Shown: positions 8,999 through 16,784 of the stretch, piece after piece
Position numbering within the stretch: position 1 is the stretch's first letter
How the letters are laid out: every line of letters begins with the position of its first letter
Assembly: GCA_002381125.1 (NCBI GenBank)
Contig: DFUT01000007.1
Span: 1-64,000 of the forward strand
Reading direction: 5' to 3'
DNA from: Bacteroidales bacterium UBA4179
GTDB lineage: Bacteria; Bacteroidota; Bacteroidia; Bacteroidales; Dysgonomonadaceae
Length of the DNA: 64,000 nucleotides
Made by a program: the position numbers and the translations under genes
The notes under the pieces: generated by a model
The model's database searches: none
Told to the model about the DNA's origin: nothing
What the model saw: the letters and a program-made list of their open reading frames with translations, nothing else

Positions 8999-10232
8999 TA
9001 TCTCGTGAATGCTTTATTTCCCACTCTTTTATTCGTTCGATGGCTTCATGGGTTTTTTCGTGGCTGTTGAAAGCCGTGAGACGAAAATAGCCTTCGCCGC
9101 TTGGACCAAATCCCACTCCCGGTGTACCTACAATGTGACACTCCTCGAGCAACCGATCAAAGAACTGCCAAGAATCGTTTGTGTTGGGGCATTTTAACCA
9201 GATATAAGGTGAATTTACTCCGCCATACACGGTCCAACCTTTCTCACGAAGTCCTTCACGGATGGTCTTTGCATTTTCCAAATAATAATTTACCAACCCT
9301 TTCACTTCCTCTTTTCCTTCGGGAGAATATACCGCTTCTGCTGCACGCTGAATAATGTAGGCTGTTCCGTTGAATTTGGTGGATTGGCGTCTGAGCCATA
9401 ATTGATTCAAGGAAACATAAGTCCCGGTGGAAGCTTTGGTTTTCAGTTCTTTCGGCACCACTGTGTAGCTGCAGCGCAAACCGGTGAAGCCGGCGTTTTT
9501 GGAATAGGAACGAAATTCGATGGCACACGATTTTGCACCCTCAATCTCGAAAATGCTGCGAGGAACATCGTCTTCTGTAACATAGGCTTCATAAGCCGCA
9601 TCAAATAATATGAGGCTTTTGTTCTCAAGCGCATAATTTACCCATCTTTGCAGTTCTTCCTTTTTCATGACCGTACCGGTGGGATTATTGGGATAACACA
9701 GGTAAATGACGTCTATCCTTTTCTTGGGTATTTCCGGCAAGAAATTGTTTTCGGCGTGGCATGGGAGAAACACAATTTTACTGTTGGTAATGGAACGCTC
9801 TTTTATTCTCATTATGTTGGAATCCAAATAAACGGGGTAAACCGGATCGGTAATCCCGACAACATTGTTTTCGCCCAGGATGTCCACAATATTTCCCGTA
9901 TCGCTTTTTGCTCCATCACTCACAAATATTTCATCGGTAGAAATGTCGATTCCGTGTGCACGATAATCGTTTTCGGCAATTTTTTCGAGTAAAAAATCAT
10001 ATCCCCGTTCGGGACCGTAACCTCGAAACGTTTCTTTTACCGCCATTTCGTCTACGGCTTTATGTAAGGCTTTGATAACGGCCGGCGGCAAGGGTAAGGT
10101 TACGTCGCCAATTCCCAAACGGATAATGTTTGCGTCAGGATGTTCAGTAGAAAATTTTTTGACTTTCTCGGCAACGGTAGTAAAAAGATAATTTTCGTTC
10201 AGCCGAAGAAAATTCTCATTTATCGAAAACAT
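8985..10232 (-). CDS. dapL: LL-diaminopimelate aminotransferase
   Basis: PLP-dependent aminotransferase that converts tetrahydrodipicolinate directly to LL-diaminopimelate, the short route to lysine and peptidoglycan meso-DAP. The 415-residue protein is the usual DapL length. It contains [13 protein letters not shown] near the N terminus, [13 protein letters not shown], the PNNPTGT loop and the PLP lysine in [11 protein letters not shown]. It follows dapF by 32 bases in the same direction, so dapF-dapL is probably one transcription unit covering two successive pathway steps. The end overlaps sufS on the other strand. Confidence 0.96.
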   Translation of the reverse strand: MFSINENFLRLNENYLFTTVAEKVKKFSTEHPDANIIRLGIGDVTLPLPPAVIKALHKAVDEMAVKETFRGYGPERGYDFLLEKIAENDYRAHGIDISTDEIFVSDGAKSDTGNIVDILGENNVVGITDPVYPVYLDSNIMRIKERSITNSKIVFLPCHAENNFLPEIPKKRIDVIYLCYPNNPTGTVMKKEELQRWVNYALENKSLILFDAAYEAYVTEDDVPRSIFEIEGAKSCAIEFRSYSKNAGFTGLRCSYTVVPKELKTKASTGTYVSLNQLWLRRQSTKFNGTAYIIQRAAEAVYSPEGKEEVKGLVNYYLENAKTIREGLREKGWTVYGGVNSPYIWLKCPNTNDSWQFFDRLLEECHIVGTPGVGFGPSGEGYFRLTAFNSHEKTHEAIERIKEWEIKHSRDIKTF

Positions 10233-10264
10233 ATTTTATTGAGTTAATAATTGATTGATTTTTC

Positions 10265-11104
10265 TTAATCGGGAATTTCTCCCTTAAAAACAAAATGGGC
10301 ATCGCCTGTCAGATAAACTTGGTTATGGATTTTATCCCATTCGATCTCGAGATCACCTCCTTTTAATTGCACAGTGACGCGTGTGTCGCAATAATCATTA
10401 ATGACACCGGCAACCACCGAAGCACAAGCACCTGTGCCGCAAGCAAGTGTTTCTCCGCTCCCACGTTCCCATACGCGCATTTTGAACGTGTTTCGATCAA
10501 CGACTTCAATAAATTCCACATTGGTTCGTTGAGGGAACATGGGATGATTTTCTATTTTGGGACCAATTTCATCAATTTTCAACTTGTCGATTCCCGACAT
10601 GAAAATAACGGTATGCGGATTTCCCATCGATACACAAGTGATACGGAATTCCTTTCCGGCAATGGTCAAAGGTTGATCGATTACTTCGGGAAGTTCGGAA
10701 ATCACCGGAATGGATTGAGAAGATAAAGCGGCTTTTCCCATATTTACGCGTACGCGCTGGACGGTATCGGTTTGCGGATCAATAAAAAGTTGAAGGTATT
10801 TTATACCTGCCTTGGTATCCAAAGCAATCTCCCTTTTTTTTGTCAATCCTCGTTCATAAAGATATTTTGCCACACAACGCGAGGCATTGCCGCACATTTC
10901 GGCTTCGCTGCCGTCGGCATTGAACATGCGCATGGAAAAATCACCTTCGGTTGAAGGACCTATCAGCACTATGCCATCGCCTCCTACACCAAAATGTCGG
11001 TCGCTTAACTTTATGGATAAATCGGACGGATTATCTATTTTTTCTTCAAACAAATTAAAATAGATGTAATCGTTGCCTGTTCCCTGCATCTTTTCGAATT
11101 TCAT
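10265..11104 (-). CDS. dapF: Diaminopimelate epimerase
   Basis: Cofactor-independent racemase that converts LL-DAP to meso-DAP, the product used for peptidoglycan and lysine. Both catalytic cysteine motifs are present: EMCGNASRC with C71 and ACGTGACAS with C222. The N terminus FEKMQGTGNDYI is the family hallmark. The length of 279 residues is normal. It is transcribed ahead of dapL, which supplies its substrate, and a well-formed promoter lies about 100 bases upstream. Confidence 0.97.
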   Translation of the reverse strand: MKFEKMQGTGNDYIYFNLFEEKIDNPSDLSIKLSDRHFGVGGDGIVLIGPSTEGDFSMRMFNADGSEAEMCGNASRCVAKYLYERGLTKKREIALDTKAGIKYLQLFIDPQTDTVQRVRVNMGKAALSSQSIPVISELPEVIDQPLTIAGKEFRITCVSMGNPHTVIFMSGIDKLKIDEIGPKIENHPMFPQRTNVEFIEVVDRNTFKMRVWERGSGETLACGTGACASVVAGVINDYCDTRVTVQLKGGDLEIEWDKIHNQVYLTGDAHFVFKGEIPD

Positions 11105-11205
11105 ACAAAAATATTTTAGTTGAAATAAATACCGCCTTTTTCAATAAATTCTATCGTTTGAAAAGGAAAATGAACAATTTCTTTCAAAAACAATTTGATA
11201 GCCCG

Positions 11206-11236
11206 CAAAAATACGACTTTTTGTCGATTTTAGCAA
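11206..11236 (-). promoter_or_regulatory. Promoter of dapF-dapL
   Basis: Read on the minus strand, TTG (11236-11234) is followed after exactly 20 bases by TATTTTTG (11213-11206). This is a close match to the Bacteroidota TTTG-N19-21-TAnnTTTG promoter. Transcription would start near 11199, about 95 bases before the dapF start codon. Confidence 0.6.
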
Positions 11237-11356
11237 TAAAAAAGTTTATATATAGCTTGCGACGTAACAATCATTCAAAAAATTAAACAGGAGAGAGTTT
11301 ATCTCTAAAGGAATAGGCACACCCGGAATTATCGTGAGCCGCAGACAATTGCAAGT

Positions 11357-13363
11357 TTAATATTTTAATATGATGCGTTCTCCCAATATTTTTGCCAATT
11401 CTTTTTTGATATTTTGCAACTGCCGCAATTCTTGAAGTAACGTTACCATTTGATCTGAATCGGCTGTTTGCATAGCTTTTTTTATTCTCTCTATCTTTTG
11501 GAGAACATATGCGTTTTTCAGTTCGGTAGTAGCTCGTGGAACCAATGTTTCAAGCGAGTTTTCTTCTATAAGGCAAGAATCTTTATCGTTTGTATTTTCG
11601 CTTAATAATTTAGCATGAATCTTACTGAGACGATATTTGTCGGTCATCACCTCTGAGGCAAGTTCGCTGATTTTTGGGTCAGGATGATAGAGAAAATACT
11701 TGTCGGGGACAAAATCGGTTTCGCCCGATTTCTCAACGGCTTCTTCAAAAACCTGTCGATATAAAGGATGGGTAAATTCAATATGATCACGCTCAAGATC
11801 GTATTTTATAAAATGAATAACCAACGGACCTTCCTCAACAAGAACATCAACTTCGATTGCTTTTTTTCCTTCACGTCGTTTTTCTCTCTCGAAACGCCGA
11901 TAAATCGGGTTCATGCCATAACGGATAATATAGTGGATAAGCTGTCGCTCATACTTTTCATAAGGATCTGCTGAAAAAACATTGCGAAACGCTTCATCGT
12001 GTTCAACAGGGAGAGTTTCTTTCTTTTCAGGAGAACGTTTTTTTTGTTTTTCAAAGTTTTTCAATCGAATTTTATTGACTTCCCTAATCAGCATTTTTTC
12101 GTCTATGTTCAGCAGGTTGGCACAATCGTGAATATAAACGGAACGAGTAATATTATTGGGTATCACTGAAATACTTTGCACAAGATTGGCAATCAATCCG
12201 GCCTTTTTTATGGGATCACTTGCAGCTTCTTCAAGCAAAAGTTGGGTTTTGAAGCGAATGAAATCGACCTCATGGTCGTTGATATAACGGGTAAAACTTT
12301 CCGCATTCTGTTTGCGTGCAAACGAATCCGGATCTTCGCCATCGGGCAACAATACCACTTTCACGTTCATGCCTTCTTCGAGCAACAAATCAATGCCGCG
12401 CAATGCCGCATTAATTCCCGCAGCATCGCCATCGTACAATACCGTAATGTTATTGGAAAAACGACGGATCAAGCGTATCTGTCCGTGCGTAAGCGCTGTT
12501 CCCGACGAAGCAACTACATTCTCTATTCCGGCCTGATGCATAGAAATTACATCGGTGTAGCCTTCGACCAAATAACAACGATCTTGTTTGACAATGGCAT
12601 TTTTGGCAAAATAAATTCCATAAAGTTCATTGCTTTTGGAATAGATTTCACTTTCGGGCGAATTGATATATTTCCCTGTGTTTTCGACTTTTTTAAGAAT
12701 ACGCCCACCAAAAGCCACCACTTTCCCCGAGAGGGTATGAATCGGGAAAATGACTCTTCCGCGAAAACGGTCTGTAAGCGGTTGCATATGTTCTCCACCG
12801 TAAGCGAGTCCGGTTTTTAACAAATACTCGCGCTGATAACCCGATTTAAGTGCTTCGGTGGAAAAAGCATTGCGTTGTTCAAGGCTATAACCGAGCTGAA
12901 ACTTTTTGATAATATCGTCACGAAAACCGCGTTCTCGAAAATAACTCATACCTACGGCTCTTCCTTCGGGATGTTCACGCAAGATTTTTTCAAAAAAATC
13001 GCGTGCATATTCATTTAGAATAAACAGGCTTTCGCGAATGCTTTGTGCTTGCTTTTCTTCATCGGTCAATTCCTTTTCTTCGACCTCGATATGATACTTT
13101 TTCGCTAGATATTTCAACGCATCGTAATAGGAGAGTTGCTCGTGTTTCATGATAAAATGTACCGGAGCACCTCCTTCTCCACAGGCAAAGCACTTACAAA
13201 TATTTTTGGCGGGAGAAACGTAAAATGACGGAGAATGATCATCATGAAACGGACACAAACCGACATAATTCGCCCCTCTTTTGCGAAGAGTAATGAAATC
13301 GGATACCACATCTACAATCCGAGCAGCATCCTGAATACGTTCTATTGTAACTTGGTCAATCAT
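11357..13363 (-). CDS. dnaG: DNA primase
   Basis: Synthesises RNA primers for the replication fork. The 668-residue protein has an N-terminal CHC2 zinc finger with C37, H40, C58 and C61 in the expected spacing. The RNA polymerase core and TOPRIM domain follow (YLVEGYTDVISMHQAG and TVLYDGDAAGINAALRG). The remaining C-terminal part of about 240 residues would be the helicase-interaction region. Unlike many bacterial dnaG genes it is not next to rpsU or rpoD. A CAAAAATA sequence at 13453-13460 (TATTTTTG on the minus strand) may be its -7 box, giving a leader of roughly 80 bases. Confidence 0.96.
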   Translation of the reverse strand: MIDQVTIERIQDAARIVDVVSDFITLRKRGANYVGLCPFHDDHSPSFYVSPAKNICKCFACGEGGAPVHFIMKHEQLSYYDALKYLAKKYHIEVEEKELTDEEKQAQSIRESLFILNEYARDFFEKILREHPEGRAVGMSYFRERGFRDDIIKKFQLGYSLEQRNAFSTEALKSGYQREYLLKTGLAYGGEHMQPLTDRFRGRVIFPIHTLSGKVVAFGGRILKKVENTGKYINSPESEIYSKSNELYGIYFAKNAIVKQDRCYLVEGYTDVISMHQAGIENVVASSGTALTHGQIRLIRRFSNNITVLYDGDAAGINAALRGIDLLLEEGMNVKVVLLPDGEDPDSFARKQNAESFTRYINDHEVDFIRFKTQLLLEEAASDPIKKAGLIANLVQSISVIPNNITRSVYIHDCANLLNIDEKMLIREVNKIRLKNFEKQKKRSPEKKETLPVEHDEAFRNVFSADPYEKYERQLIHYIIRYGMNPIYRRFEREKRREGKKAIEVDVLVEEGPLVIHFIKYDLERDHIEFTHPLYRQVFEEAVEKSGETDFVPDKYFLYHPDPKISELASEVMTDKYRLSKIHAKLLSENTNDKDSCLIEENSLETLVPRATTELKNAYVLQKIERIKKAMQTADSDQMVTLLQELRQLQNIKKELAKILGERIILKY

Positions 13364-13423
13364 ATTTTCGATACGAAAATAGTGATTTTAATTGTTAATT
13401 TTACATTTTTGGGAAAATAATAT

Positions 13424-13431
13424 TACCTTTG
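13424..13431 (+). promoter_or_regulatory. Putative -7 box for ilvE
   Basis: TACCTTTG matches TAnnTTTG and lies 55 bases upstream of the ilvE start. The same motif variant precedes fabD. A clear -33 element at standard spacing is not visible. Confidence 0.45.
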
Positions 13432-13486
13432 TGGGTTTAGTAAAAACGTTTACAAAAATATAACATTCTCACAAATTTTTTATAAC

Positions 13487-14506
13487 ATGGATACAATTGA
13501 TTGGTCGAATTTATCGTTCGGCTATATGAAAACCGATTATAACGTACGTAGTTATTATCGTGATGGAAAATGGGGTGAACCTCAACTCGAAACTTCCGAA
13601 TATATAAACCTGCATATGGCTGCAACCTGTTTACATTATGGTCAGGAAGTATTCGAAGGATTAAAAGCTTTTAAGGGAAGAGACGGTAAAATACGCATTT
13701 TTCGTGTGCGAGACAATGCGTTGCGGATGCAATCGTCCGCACGAGGTATTTTAATGGCCGAACCACCGGTAGAATTATTTGAAGAAATGGTGTTGACGGC
13801 AGTCAAAAAAAACCGGCGATTTGTTCCACCTTATGAAAGTGGGGCATCATTGTACATTCGTCCATTACTTATTGGTACAAGTGCGCAGGTTGGAGTAAAA
13901 CCTGCGAAAGAATATTTGTTGCTTGTATTTGTGACCCCTGTTGGTCCCTATTTTAAAGAGGGATTTAAACCTACACCAATGGTGATTTTGCGCGAATACG
14001 ATCGCGCTGCTCCTTTGGGAACAGGAAGATACAAAGTGGGAGGCAACTACGCAGCTAGCCTTGCTGCTGACGAAAAAGCCCATAAAATGGGCTATTCGGC
14101 CGTATTGTACCTTGATGCCAAGGAAAAAAAGTATATCGATGAGTGTGGTCCTGCCAATTTCTTTGGAATTAAAAATAATTCCTATATTACGCCTGAATCT
14201 ACTTCTATTTTGCCGTCCATCACCAACAAAAGTTTGATGCAACTGGCAAAAGATATGGGTATGAAAGTTGAACAACGTCGAGTACCTGTAGAAGAACTTG
14301 CCACCTTCGAAGAAGCAGGTGCCTGCGGAACGGCCGCAGTAATCAGCCCCATCTCACGTATAGACGATTTGGCTGAAAAGAAAACATATGTGTTCTGCGA
14401 GGACGACAAACCGGGACCGGTCTGCGAAAAATTATATCATAAACTGCGTGCCATTCAATATGGCGACGATCCCGATCCTTATGGATGGATAACGGTATTG
14501 GATTAA
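13487..14506 (+). CDS. ilvE: Branched-chain amino acid aminotransferase
   Basis: PLP fold-type IV aminotransferase that makes or degrades valine, leucine and isoleucine with glutamate/2-oxoglutarate. The 339-residue length fits the longer BCAT subgroup. The PLP lysine lies in GTGRYKVGGNYAASL, and the C-terminal EAGACGTAAVISPI and LYHKLRAIQYGD motifs are characteristic of IlvE. It is a single-gene unit, preceded by a putative -7 box and followed by a strong bidirectional terminator. Confidence 0.95.
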   Translation: MDTIDWSNLSFGYMKTDYNVRSYYRDGKWGEPQLETSEYINLHMAATCLHYGQEVFEGLKAFKGRDGKIRIFRVRDNALRMQSSARGILMAEPPVELFEEMVLTAVKKNRRFVPPYESGASLYIRPLLIGTSAQVGVKPAKEYLLLVFVTPVGPYFKEGFKPTPMVILREYDRAAPLGTGRYKVGGNYAASLAADEKAHKMGYSAVLYLDAKEKKYIDECGPANFFGIKNNSYITPESTSILPSITNKSLMQLAKDMGMKVEQRRVPVEELATFEEAGACGTAAVISPISRIDDLAEKKTYVFCEDDKPGPVCEKLYHKLRAIQYGDDPDPYGWITVLD

Positions 14507-14516
14507 AAAATAAATC

Positions 14517-14556
14517 AAACCCCGGGTTTTATATTGATTTCCGGGGTTTTATTTTT
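14517..14556. terminator. Bidirectional terminator between ilvE and the CYTH gene
   Basis: AAACCCCGG (14517-14525) pairs perfectly with CCGGGGTTT (14541-14549). A T-rich run follows on the + strand (to 14556), and the other side is A-rich (T-rich on the - strand), so it can serve both convergent genes. Its right arm touches the last codon of the CYTH gene. Confidence 0.8.
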
Positions 14557-15022
14557 TCCATTTACAATAAGGATATTTAGATAAATATGCGTTATAATAT
14601 CGGATATCGTTTGTAACTTCTTCTCCTAGCCATTCGGGCTTTTCAAACGGCTGATTTTCACTTTCTAATTCAATTTCGGCAATAATAAGTCCCTTATTGT
14701 CCCCATGAAATTCATCCACTTCAAAAGTACTTTTTCCCTCATTTACCACGTAACGTGTTTTTTCGATTACGGATTTTCCGCACAATTTCAGCATATCTTC
14801 CGCTTCTTTTAAAGGAATCTCATATTCCCATTCATAGCGGGTAAATTCACTTCCAGCAACTGTGCTTTTTATGGTCAGATATGCTTTATCATCTGCTATG
14901 CGGACCCTCACAACCGGAGGCGATTCGGTAGAAAGATATCCCTGCATGATACGATGAGATGCAGACGACTTTGATTTATAATCGCCCTTTACTAAGAATT
15001 TTCGTTCTATCTCATACTTCAT
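14549..15022 (-). CDS. CYTH domain protein (class IV adenylate cyclase/triphosphatase-like)
   Basis: Member of the CYTH superfamily, whose members hydrolyse triphosphates such as inorganic tripolyphosphate or, more rarely, make cAMP. The start at 15022 gives 157 residues beginning MKYEIERKFLV, the classic ExExK motif that opens CYTH tunnels. A longer frame starts at 15043 but adds residues before the motif. Alternating charged strands (VVRVRIADDKAYLTIKS, RYEWEYEIP, TFEVDEFHG, IIAEIELES) match the acidic/basic tunnel lining. The small size fits bacterial CYTH-only triphosphatases of the NeuTTM type. The physiological substrate is unknown. Confidence 0.88.
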   Translation of the reverse strand: MKYEIERKFLVKGDYKSKSSASHRIMQGYLSTESPPVVRVRIADDKAYLTIKSTVAGSEFTRYEWEYEIPLKEAEDMLKLCGKSVIEKTRYVVNEGKSTFEVDEFHGDNKGLIIAEIELESENQPFEKPEWLGEEVTNDIRYYNAYLSKYPYCKWKK

Positions 15023-15103
15023 AATAATGGATTTTGCGGGCAAATGTAAGAAAAATAATTGACGGAATCGCGCAGAATATTTAAAAATGACGAATGTTAA
15101 AGA

Positions 15104-15145
15104 TCAAATATTGCAGTATTTAAATCATTTTTTGAAGTGGATAAA
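15104..15145 (+). promoter_or_regulatory. Putative activator site: 21-bp direct repeat pair upstream of cluster A
   Basis: Two half-sites lie exactly 21 bases apart. One starts at 15104 (TCAAATATTGCAGT...) and the second, more degenerate, at 15125 (TCATTTTTTGAAGT...). A closely related arrangement occurs at 25054-25095. The preceding bases AATGTTAAA are also shared. The pair ends 14 bases before a TATTTTTG -7 box, the placement expected for an activator that contacts RNA polymerase at a promoter lacking a good -33 element. AraC-type proteins bind direct half-sites about two helical turns apart. Binding is inferred, not shown. Confidence 0.55.
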
Positions 15146-15159
15146 TAAATATTAATATC

Positions 15160-15167
15160 TATTTTTG
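15160..15167 (+). promoter_or_regulatory. -7 box for cluster A
   Basis: TATTTTTG is a perfect TAnnTTTG match located 27 bases before the sulfatase ATG. The nearest TTTG upstream (15131-15134) is spaced too far (25 bases) and lies within the second operator half-site, suggesting that an activator is needed. Confidence 0.6.
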
Positions 15168-15194
15168 GTGTAATTTCCTTAAAATATTCATAAA

Positions 15195-16736
15195 ATGAAT
15201 CTATTCGGACAAAACACTCAACTTATCACAATAGGAACTCTTACTTCTCTTGCTTTTTCCATTATCGCTGAACAACGAGTTTTTGCCATAACTCCTTTAC
15301 AAAGCAAGAATCAACCCATGAATGTTTTGTTCTTGATTTCGGATGACATGCGAGCCGAACTCAATGTCCTAGGCAGCCAAATGGCGCAAACACCCAATCT
15401 CGACAAGCTGGCTAAAGAGGGAGTGTGTTTTACCCATGCCTATTGTCAATATCCCTTGTCGTGTCCATCAAGATCGTCCATTCTGACGGGACGACGTCCT
15501 ACGACGATCGGATTGTATACAAACCGGGAATGGTTTGGTGCGACTTATCCAAACTGGATAAGCCTTCCCAACTATTTCCGCATTCACGGATACGAAACGC
15601 TACGTAGCGGTAAAGTGTTTCATGGCGGAATAGACGATACCGAGGCTTGGAGCGAAGGTGGCGAACCTCGTATTTACAATAATCCTGTTATCATCAATCC
15701 TCCTTCGGCTTTAACAGCCAACGAATGGCGGGCTCATTTTCAAATAAGAACGCCTAATCCATCCGGCGTTATCTCTAACCCCCGTTCGGATCGATGGGAA
15801 GCCGTAGAAGGAAAAAAGGCAAAGCAACTGGGAGATACCAAAGTCGCCGATAAGGCAATTGAATATATTCAACGCAGCAAAAAGACCGGGAAGCCGTTTT
15901 TTATTGCTTGTGGTTTTTCAAAACCTCATTCACCTCTTGTGGCCCCCAAAGAATTTTTCGATTTGTATAATGTGGAAGAAATACCACTTCCTCCAGATTT
16001 CGCTTCATTACCTATGGTTCCCGTTGGATTTCCTGCCGGGTCAATCAGACCCAGAAACGCAGATCTGTTCATTAACCGCATTGCTTCTCCCCATGAAGCC
16101 CGTGAAATGATTCGTGCCTACTTGGCTTGCATTAGCTATGTGGACTGGAATGTAGGACGAGTGATTTCAGAATTAGAGAGGCAGGGATTGAAAGAAAATA
16201 CGATTATCGTGTTTTGGAGCGATCATGGTTATCAGCTTGGGGAAAAAGGCAAATGGTCGAAAGCCGGTTCGTTGTGGGAGCAAGGTACACGCGTACCTTT
16301 TATCATTATGGATCCACGGGCAAAAGGAAACGGAGAAACTTCTCCTCGCATTGTGGAGCTTTTGGATATTTACCCTACGCTTGTAGATTTGTGTGGACTT
16401 CCCGAATCTGAGGAACTGGAAGGAACAAGTTTAAGGCCGCTGCTTGATAATCCTTTGAAAGAATGGGATCGGCCGGCTTATACCGTCTGGAACGAACACG
16501 GGAAAGGTATCACTGGAGTTGTGATACGTACTGAAGAATGGCGATATGCTGAATTTTTTGGAGTAGGGGCAGGTGCTTTTCTAACCGACCCAATTCACGA
16601 TCCCGACGAATTGGTTAATCTTATTTATGATCCAAAATACGAAGAAGTTGTCAAGCATTTGCATCAACTCGCTTCGGATTACGTTGCAGGAAAAACCGAA
16701 CTTCCACCCAAACTGTTAAAACAGGAAACGCGATAA
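15195..16736 (+). CDS. S1-family sulfatase, Ser-type, iduronate-2-sulfatase-like
   Basis: Predicted periplasmic arylsulfatase-fold enzyme that removes sulfate esters from a carbohydrate. An N-terminal hydrophobic segment of about 30 residues is a probable signal peptide. The formylglycine motif reads S89-C-P-S-R93 followed by SSILTGRRP, so Ser89 would be the residue converted by an anaerobic maturase. Metal ligands are seen in SDDMRAE near residue 50 and in WSDHGYQLGEKGKWSK. Overall it resembles the iduronate-2-sulfatase-like branch of S1. It is the first gene of cluster A, downstream of the operator and -7 box, and precedes a rhamnogalacturonan lyase. The sulfated substrate is unknown. No maturase gene is in the window. 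Confidence 0.88.
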   Translation: MNLFGQNTQLITIGTLTSLAFSIIAEQRVFAITPLQSKNQPMNVLFLISDDMRAELNVLGSQMAQTPNLDKLAKEGVCFTHAYCQYPLSCPSRSSILTGRRPTTIGLYTNREWFGATYPNWISLPNYFRIHGYETLRSGKVFHGGIDDTEAWSEGGEPRIYNNPVIINPPSALTANEWRAHFQIRTPNPSGVISNPRSDRWEAVEGKKAKQLGDTKVADKAIEYIQRSKKTGKPFFIACGFSKPHSPLVAPKEFFDLYNVEEIPLPPDFASLPMVPVGFPAGSIRPRNADLFINRIASPHEAREMIRAYLACISYVDWNVGRVISELERQGLKENTIIVFWSDHGYQLGEKGKWSKAGSLWEQGTRVPFIIMDPRAKGNGETSPRIVELLDIYPTLVDLCGLPESEELEGTSLRPLLDNPLKEWDRPAYTVWNEHGKGITGVVIRTEEWRYAEFFGVGAGAFLTDPIHDPDELVNLIYDPKYEEVVKHLHQLASDYVAGKTELPPKLLKQETR

Positions 16737-16741
16737 TTTAG

Positions 16742-16768
16742 AATCTTTATAATCTTTATAATCTTTAT
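16742..16768. repeat. Tandem 9-bp repeat between sulfatase and PL11
   Basis: Three exact head-to-tail copies of AATCTTTAT fill most of the 48-base gap between the sulfatase stop and the lyase start. The copies begin at 16742, 16751 and 16760. The purpose is unknown. It could be slippage-prone and alter leader length. Confidence 0.75.
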
Positions 16769-16784
16769 AATAAATCTCCTTCAA

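Noticed and set aside
11228..11356. Intergenic stretch between dapF and dnaG considered as a small RNA or gene tail
   Set aside because: A short frame (GIGTPGIIVSRRQLQV) and A/T-rich sequence are seen but no start, hairpin or conserved motif; the dapF promoter explains part of it.
16742..16768. CRISPR-like repeat
   Set aside because: The three 9-base copies are directly adjacent with no spacers, and no cas genes are present anywhere in the window.
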